From Alitta virens (taxonomy: Eukaryota; Annelida; Polychaeta; Phyllodocida; Nereididae), in NCBI GenBank assembly GCA_932294295.1, contig OW028582.1, positions 2,909,515 through 2,973,514 on the forward strand: 64,000 nucleotides of DNA. Direction: 5' to 3'. Positions 59,001-64,000 of this stretch are shown here, one piece after another (the stretch's first letter is position 1; each line of letters starts with the position of its first letter). Below the pieces are notes generated by a model that made no database searches, was not told the DNA's origin, and saw nothing but the letters and a program-made list of their open reading frames with translations. The translations under genes were made by a program, and so were the position numbers.

Positions 59001-60748
59001 CCTAGTCTTTTGACTGTACTAAGACTAATAATGTTACAATGTGCAGCTGTGTCTAACTCAAGCCTCAAATAATGACCTTTCACATCAAAATCTACAGTCC
59101 AATCTTGTTCATACCTACTGTTTCTATCACTGGTACTGAACACATCAACAATCTCATCAACATCATCAAACTGCTCAATAAACTCAGCACCTGTCAATTG
59201 TGCATTTTCACATTTCATATCACAACTGTCAAATATATCACAACTGTCAAAGAAACCAATTTCATTCATGTCAAGTACATCAACTTCATCATTGCTCTCA
59301 GCTTTGTCTAGCACATTATTGTTAATTTCACCAACCACATAATCAACCTTTTGTCCCACATCATGGACCGCATCATGTTTGACATTGACAGCACATTCAA
59401 CGTCATAATGTTCAACAGTACAAACATCATCAAAACATTCAACATTTTGACCAACATCATTATTGACAGCACAAACATCATCAAAACATTGCACATTATG
59501 ACCAACATCATCATTGACAGCGCAAACATCATCAAAACATTCAAAGTCATTGCAATAGTCAACATTGTCATTGTCACAACATTTCACATCGTAATAGTTC
59601 TCATCGTTAACACATGAGACCACAAACACATCTTCAACGTTACAACGAGAGTCAAAGTCCTCATAGAAGCTGTCATTTGGCTCCTGCCAACTGACATTAT
59701 GGACAGTTCGTCCTCGGCTGCGTCCGTAACTGTTACCGTATTGCGAACGGTCGTTTCGATATGATCCACGTCCTCGTCCCGACTTGTAGCTGTGACCTTG
59801 CGACTGGTTTGCAGCCCGACAGAGTGGCGACCGTTTGAAGTGACCTTTCACACCACAGGCCCCGCAGTACTCGTTTTCTGCTCGACATTCTCCTTCGCGG
59901 TGGCGCCTACAGCAACGATCACATGGGCGATCTTCTTGTCTGGCGTTACGTTTGTCAAACCGGGAATGGTCAAACCGGGAATGGTCAAACCGGGACTGAT
60001 AACCAGGACGCGGTCTACGTCCACCTCTGTTGTAACCACGGCCTCTTGACTGGGAACGTGACTTGTCTGTAGCTTGGGTTCTCTTGACATCCTTGACTTT
60101 ACTAGGATTCATGGTTTTCAGGTGAGCCTTAGTTAGCTCCACCTGCCGGCAAACATTGATAACCCTTTCCAAGGTTAATTCTTCATCAGGGAGCTCAAGG
60201 AGTCTTTCCGAACATCTCTCGTCCTTCACTTTGTTAATTATTTTGTCTATGATTAAGCTCTCCTTGTTTATCCCAAAATCACACAAGCTGGCTTTCCGTT
60301 TCAATTCGGAAACAAAATCCATAATAGTTTGGCCTTCTGTGCGCTCGATATCTAGAAATTCTTGCCTCTTGATGGCTCTATATCGCTTGACACCCCAATG
60401 TTGATCGAATTTACGAAAAACATGCTCCAAATCATATTTATCCTCAGCAGCACGTGCTTCCACAGCTGGTCTGTTGTTGTCTGCATCAGCTGGAACAGCT
60501 GCAACAGCTGGGGCCCATTCAAACGCTTCATACAATTTTCGGCATTCGCTGCCCATGCATTTCAACAAATTGCCCACCTTTCGCCGTCCAGCAGCTTCAT
60601 ACAGTCCGGCAGCATCCAACCTGATTAGAAATTCGGCCTTGTATTCTTCCCACGCGGGTGCACAAGCATCTGCATCATCGGGTTTGAATGACGACATATC
60701 CACTTGCCCGGCTCCAATATGGGGTCTGTTTTGCCCCTCACCTGCCAT
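56003..60748 (-). CDS. Gag-Pol polyprotein of Ty3/Gypsy element, 1581 aa
   Basis: One uninterrupted frame. Gag occupies about residues 1-310, with a capsid-like helical part, an SRSQSRGRGYNRGG basic stretch, a triple SRFDH repeat (252-265) and a cysteine-rich end (276-310, CGACGVKGHF). An acidic Cys/Asp-rich linker at 370-470 holds tandem CFDDVCAV units. Protease has LELDTAAH at 563-570 (DTAA). Reverse transcriptase spans about 700-890 with VVDD at 843-846 in place of YVDD. RNase H begins at LSVDASSRG (D991) and includes ESDHKPLE. Integrase has an H1202-H1205-C1235-C1238 zinc site and D1266, D1319, E1355 spaced D35E. All catalytic residues are present, so the protein could be active. Gag and Pol are fused without a frameshift, as in Mag/SURL relatives. 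Confidence 0.95.
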   Translation of the reverse strand: MAGEGQNRPHIGAGQVDMSSFKPDDADACAPAWEEYKAEFLIRLDAAGLYEAAGRRKVGNLLKCMGSECRKLYEAFEWAPAVAAVPADADNNRPAVEARAAEDKYDLEHVFRKFDQHWGVKRYRAIKRQEFLDIERTEGQTIMDFVSELKRKASLCDFGINKESLIIDKIINKVKDERCSERLLELPDEELTLERVINVCRQVELTKAHLKTMNPSKVKDVKRTQATDKSRSQSRGRGYNRGGRRPRPGYQSRFDHSRFDHSRFDKRNARQEDRPCDRCCRRHREGECRAENEYCGACGVKGHFKRSPLCRAANQSQGHSYKSGRGRGSYRNDRSQYGNSYGRSRGRTVHNVSWQEPNDSFYEDFDSRCNVEDVFVVSCVNDENYYDVKCCDNDNVDYCNDFECFDDVCAVNDDVGHNVQCFDDVCAVNNDVGQNVECFDDVCTVEHYDVECAVNVKHDAVHDVGQKVDYVVGEINNNVLDKAESNDEVDVLDMNEIGFFDSCDIFDSCDMKCENAQLTGAEFIEQFDDVDEIVDVFSTSDRNSRYEQDWTVDFDVKGHYLRLELDTAAHCNIISLSTVKRLGFSSQISPSNLLINGVHNESRRAYGTVVLPCVYRGSMFQLNFQVLDSSREVNLLGRPDCLKLRLVARVNSVVKSKTNENILNQFKDVLGQEIGCMPGEYEIKLDSNAKPVVHPPRSVPAAIRDQVRKELDHLEHCKIIAKVVEPTDWVNSMVVVRKKNGRVRICIDPSDLNRAIRREHFPMSTIEDIATRLHGSKWFSTLDANSGYFQIRLTEDSSKLTTFNTPFGRYRYLRMPMGLKCAAEVFQREMQSQFGDIPGVEVVVDDILIHGKSESEHNAILEKVMQKARKIGLKLNSEKSRIGLPEVNYVGHRLTGEGLKPTAERVAAIVNMRPPENISELETILGMIAYVSKFIPGLSTLNAPLRDLKKREDWAWGAEEQKALDAIKKALTSNTVLKYYDVNKPVVLSVDASSRGLGAALIQDKAVVAYASRSLTDTECKYAQIEKEALAVVFGCTKFHKMLYGRNFVVESDHKPLEVILNKSILSAPMRVQRMMLKLQPYSFTLIHVKGKSLGLADCLSRLPHGPSEQLLDDELMVCPVDTIVGPQHSKFVTATEADQDLQQLKRIIRTGWPDARNRLPPGVAPYWNIRDELSTYNGLVFRGDRIVVPSSLQQEMITQLHKSHMGVVLTKQRARDLMFWPNMSTQIEDKIAKCGTCLQYRNNQPKEPLYVQPLPARPWSKVGADLFELHGKHHILLVDYYSNFVEIEKLESLTTSGVIQTLKRMIARYGIMDILVSDNGPQFASRQFAEFALAYNFTHSTSSPLRAQSNGLAERSIQTVKRLMYKCVETGEDLYLALLDLRNTPRDNLIGSPVQRLMGRRTKTRLPTCSELLKPKVVKPSDVTSRLQNYRELQKKYFDRGKRVLPKIQEHDAVRLKTRTGWQPAEYVTRHGQPRSHIVKSTDRDRLYRRNRDQLLITRETPHEMPPPLAPPYVPMNPRQPRRDNPVVRDNPAVINRDQGPQADPLPPAEIPAQPRQNDNMSRAGRPRKAPVWLKDYERY

Positions 60749-60814
60749 CTTCCTTGTTCTATCAAGAAATGGCTTGAAATGGCCTCAAACAATGTGGATG
60801 GAGGAGGATTACAA

Positions 60815-60829
60815 CCGCTCCTGACACCA
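60815..60829 (-). other. Primer binding site, tRNA-Leu type
   Basis: TGGTGTCAGGAGCG follows the 5' LTR directly. It complements the 3' end of leucine tRNAs (CUCCUGACA plus CCA) over about 12 bases. SURL-type elements are known to use tRNA-Leu. Confidence 0.7.
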
Positions 60830-60966
60830 TGTAATATAGCAGACGGACGCCATGTTGATGCTCAACCGGAAGTGCCCGGATGTTTATTATTGCCTCACAA
60901 ACAGATTCATACAGATGACCTCGTGAACAAATGCTAATAAATATTGTTGTAATAAAATACATTACA
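60830..60966 (-). repeat. 5' LTR (137 bp)
   Basis: Identical to the 3' LTR over all 137 bases. Read on the minus strand it precedes the primer site and gag. Confidence 0.95.
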
Positions 60967-61161
60967 CTACCCAAATGTCAACTCTTGTGACCAAATAATT
61001 TGATGCATTTTGTCACAAATGGCAGTCCATTCGGGTGAAAAAAGATTATGGTAACCTCCATGTCACCTGAACAATAATTCCTGACTTATTTCGATCCCTG
61101 GTAAAACAATGAGAAAATATTTAAAAAGTATTAACACAATGTCAGAATGCTTGGTGACTGT

Positions 61162-61401
61162 TTAATTGGGTGGTTTATGCTTCAGAACAGGGACAAAACC
61201 ACGTGTATTAGCATATGCATGCATGTCTGCATCAGAATTAGGATGAACAGCTACACCAAGTATAACACCGAAACTTGTCAATAAGATGTTATACAGCTTT
61301 AAATTGGACGACAGCTGCATAGGTGATGCATGTTGCCATCTTGCATCCACCTCAATGAAAAACTGGCAGAATTGTGGCATAAATCTTAACAAGTACAACA
61401 T
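61162..61401 (-). other. Unrecognised 79-codon open frame
   Basis: Starts MLYLLRFMPQF and includes FFIEVDARW and FGVILGVAVHPNSDAD. It lies in the same intron as the retrotransposon, without clear splice sites in phase with the flanking KDZ exons. No family recognised; it may be a chance frame or a further transposon piece. Confidence 0.2.
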
Positions 61402-62989
61402 GACTAACAGTCAGAGCATGCAGAGGTATTTTTGACATGCCATTTAATGCAATGCTGTTTGCACATGTGCCTGTGACTCAGGGAAATCAACTTGGCTATG
61501 CCAGAGGGTTGGCACTTGTGCTGTTTGTCATAGCGTACATATCTCGATTATTGTATTTATTTGTGAACTTACCTTTACGATCCCATACATTTAATATTCT
61601 GGAGTATTTCCTTGATGGGCAATCATGCGGTGGCAAATCTACTTTTGTTAACATATTCGGCATTTGATACCCACATTCCTGAATATATACTATTATCCCT
61701 TAACAACAATAAAAAAAGCTGGTTTAGAAAAATATGTCAAAGCAAAGAAATAAATAAATAATAAGAACATACAGTATTTATTCTAAGTCAGGCTGCAACA
61801 GTAAAAACTTTACTAGATGAATTTAATTGAGTGTCATGCACTGTCAGTGAATCCTCATCTCAGTAATCATGGTTATGCTCAGTAGTTAATAAAATACTGA
61901 CCTCATCATAAATCTCCGGCTTGTGGAATGTTACGTTCTTGTGATATCTGCTGTAACATTCCGTATGATACTGGGACGAAAAGAAGACCACTACTCCACT
62001 GTCCTTTCCCTCTCACAAGCATATGTTGACTGATGCTTTTCTTGGACATCTTTGACATCTTGGACTGGAGGTGGTGCCACTGGTTCATCTACGTATGTTT
62101 GATTTTGAACAGCCTGACTACTTCCTGGTGATGATGTTTGCGGATTAATTCCTTTTGCATATTTCCGTAGGTCACTGTAGCTCACTTTTCGTCTCTTCCC
62201 TGTCCTAACTCTTCCCTTATCATCCAGGTAAATATGATTTACTTTAACAGACGGACGAATTGACTTCCACTTTGCCATAACACCTTAAAAAGCATTCACA
62301 GTCAAATTTACAGTAAACATCACTATCAGTTCATTCAGATGATGTTCCGCCTCCCCTGATGTGATAGCCCTCTGCCCCACCCCCCCCCCCCCCACATGTA
62401 TTCAATACTCGCATATTATATATATATATATTTGTGTTGTCATTTTTATCAATTTTTCATTCAATATCGATATTAGTATTCCCCTTTCGATATTGCAATT
62501 GGGGTACTGCAATGCATGTATGATTGCAATAATGGTTATCCCTAATTGCTATTAAAACTTGTTACAATAAAAATAAGAGAATTTCGCATTAAATTAATGA
62601 TGACGACTTGACCATGTTTGTTGACGAGTTTACCAACTTTGGTATGTCTTTGCTGGCTTAAATGACGACTTCGCTTGATTGTTGACGACTTGACTTGATT
62701 GTTGACGAGTTTACTAACTATAAGGGACGACTTCATTTTTTTGGGGAGGACTTCACCAGATGATGACTATGCCTGTTGACGACGTGACCAACATCACAGA
62801 TAATTATGCACTGTAGACAGCTACTTAATTTCTGAGAGCCCTGGCTTGACGACTGCATTGTATTGTACTTTGGTCTAAGTTCCCATACCGAGCCACAGTC
62901 TGCCTCAAAAATATTTCCAACTTACCTCTTGTTCATGCTGAGTGATAATAAGTGGTCATTACTCCTTGAATCATCATCCGGTATCAGGT

Positions 62990-63632
62990 TAACTCACCGC
63001 CAATGCCAGCTCACCGCTCACCGCCGTAGTCAGCTCACCGCCTGTTTTTATCGACGGTGACGTGACTAGAGAAAAACAATGTCAAGTCACCGCCCTAAAA
63101 ACGTAAAATGTTAGTTTACTATTTATAGAAAAGGCAGTATCTATCCATAAACATAGGTTATGTTGTTAACAATTAAGGAAGAAATAACCTAATACATTTT
63201 TTTATAATATAGAAATAATAACATTGGGCAGAAGAAATCCATTCAAATAAGGTTTTTGTACAGTAAAAAAAACAATGACACAACAAAAAAAATGGCACGT
63301 GGGATTATTATTATATTTTTTATAATATAGAAATAATAACATTGGACAGAATAAATCCAGTCAAATAATGTTTATTTGTAAATGAGAAATGTGAAATTGG
63401 ACAGTAAATAAACAATGACACAAGGAGATTGCAATTAGCGGCGGCGTCGGCTGCGTCGGCGGCTCGATTGCAATTAGCGAAGGGCGGTGGTGAGCTAACT
63501 CGGCCGGCGGCGTTGAGCTAACTTGGCCGGCGGTGAGCTAACTTGGCCGGCGGTGACTTCCTAAAAAAGAGCAGTGAGCTGACCACACCTACCGGGCGGT
63601 GAGCTGGCAGAGACGGTGAGCTGACTAGTAAT
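62990..63632. mobile_element. Non-autonomous element with CAGCTCACCG subterminal repeats
   Basis: The left part carries CAGCTCACCG-type words in one orientation (62996-63100). The right part carries the complement CGGTGAGCTAAC or GTGAGCTGAC many times (63440-63630). Inside, a unit TATAATATAGAAATAATAAC appears twice (near 63205 and 63330). The paired clusters suggest a DNA transposon derivative whose transposase binds repeated subterminal sites. No coding sequence was found. Confidence 0.6.
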
Positions 63633-63799
63633 CCATCATCCTTACATGTAGCACTGGAACCGCAGTCTCCTGCACTTGGAAGGAGTGTACTACATATTTA
63701 AATTCACATCCTGACATGAGGCTGAGTCAGAGCAGATTTTATCACCCTGGCAACATGTGATGCAATTTATATAATAATGAATTAAAAAAAATATTGAGT

Positions 63800-63885
63800 T
63801 GGCCGTCCTGGGAATTGGGCCGTTTTGGTCGATTGGCCGTTATGGGGAGTGGCCGTTATGGTCGTTGGCCGTTTTGGCTCTACTC
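63800..63885. repeat. GGCCGTTWTGG short tandem cluster
   Basis: Five imperfect copies of TTGGCCGTTNTGG within 85 bases near the window end. Function unknown. Confidence 0.7.
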
Positions 63886-64000
63886 CCTCGCCACTAGGGG
63901 GCTCAGAACAGCATTGATGGTCTGGACTTCAATTAACAAGGGTGACAGGTGAACTCGGCGGGTATCAACTTCGGCGCCGCCGAATTCACTAGAACGGGTG

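Larger units (their letters stand above)
55415..60966 (-). mobile_element. Complete Ty3/Gypsy LTR retrotransposon (Mag/SURL-like)
   Basis: A 5552-bp element with TG...CA-bounded LTRs, a primer site, one gag-pol frame and a polypurine tract. The target duplication is CTACC (55410-55414 and 60967-60971). The LTRs are identical and the frame is open, so the insertion is recent. It lies in the intron between exons 61678-61573 and 55179-54959 of the KDZ-like gene, whose phases match across it. There is no env-like frame. Confidence 0.95.
47753..62278 (-). pseudogene. KDZ (Kyakuja-Dileera-Zisupton) transposase-like gene, many exons, broken
   Basis: Exons by splice sites and phase: about 62278-62017 (MAKWKSIRPSVKVNHIYLDD start), an adjoining piece ending 61902, then 61678-61573, 55179-54959, 54532-54410, 54316-54146, 54019-53883, 53057-52976, 51572-51392, 51203-51108, 51009-50883, 50379-50317, about 49722-49580, 48898-48717 and 47917-47753. 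KDZ hallmarks: AILVRHNLWPSTP then FHFHLLDWW; ICPACP; VFGASCKHEIPMAF then RHGER; IPVFHTYHAYGHKMQCQ; DTFGLVDGECVERLWSYLGK then TDAL. The part expected between RHGER and VTDLVN, with the second catalytic region, is missing. In-frame stops lie at 54193-54191, 51572-51570, 49685-49683 and 47851-47849, and the first exon changes frame. So it is a decayed transposase or host-adopted copy. The penultimate exon resembles the end of an HMG box (WQALTEEERQTYRQKA). Confidence 0.72.

Noticed and set aside
59072..60090. Several open frames of 80-90 codons on the plus strand
   Set aside because: They are antisense shadows of the gag-pol frame, helped by its repetitive Asp-Val codons.
56003..60748. Endogenous retrovirus with envelope
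   Set aside because: There is no env-like frame between integrase and the 3' LTR; the 450 bases there are non-coding.

Overview
This is AT-rich, intron-rich, repeat-laden eukaryotic DNA. Genes have GT-AG introns and TATA-like promoters, and most of the sequence is transposon remnants. The mix of cytosolic sulfotransferase genes, hAT, DIRS-like, CR1/L2-like, KDZ and Mag/SURL-like Ty3 elements, tRNA-derived SINEs and a vertebrate-like 7SL RNA fits a marine invertebrate, perhaps a non-vertebrate deuterostome. The species cannot be named from the window alone.

0.2-29 kb (+ strand): a cluster of cytosolic PAPS-dependent sulfotransferases with one shared five-exon plan (154, 150, 187, 202 and about 190 bp). 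Gene 1 (373-7159) lacks exon 3 and is probably dead. Gene 2 (11573-22250) and gene 3 (23370-28930) are intact, at 293 and 294 codons. The region grew by layered duplication. A recent tandem copy of 191-10998 lies at 11391-17666 and has lost 4.6 kb inside. Older paralogous blocks carry the later exons. Two orphan exon-1 relics and one relic exon 2 also survive. Gene 2 now takes its first exon from the recent copy and its other exons from the older block. Antisense in its fourth intron is a full-length 300-nt 7SL (SRP) RNA sequence, and two internally deleted derivatives lie nearby.

29.5-38.4 kb (- strand): two paralogous two-exon genes for 93-residue secreted peptides with six mature cysteines (CX3C-X12-CX3C-X11-C-X13-C). 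Between them lie decayed LINEs with nested MITEs.

38-44 kb: no convincing gene; it holds satellites, MITEs and SINE pieces.

43.8-62.3 kb (- strand): a string of phase-compatible exons for a KDZ (Kyakuja-Dileera-Zisupton) transposase-like protein with a possible HMG-box-like tail. Several in-frame stops break it. A young, complete Ty3/Gypsy retrotransposon (55415-60966) sits in one of its introns, with identical 137-bp LTRs, a 5-bp target duplication and an uninterrupted 1581-codon gag-pol.

62.3-64 kb: a non-autonomous element with many subterminal GTGAGCTGAC-type repeats, and a short GGCCGTTWTGG tandem array.
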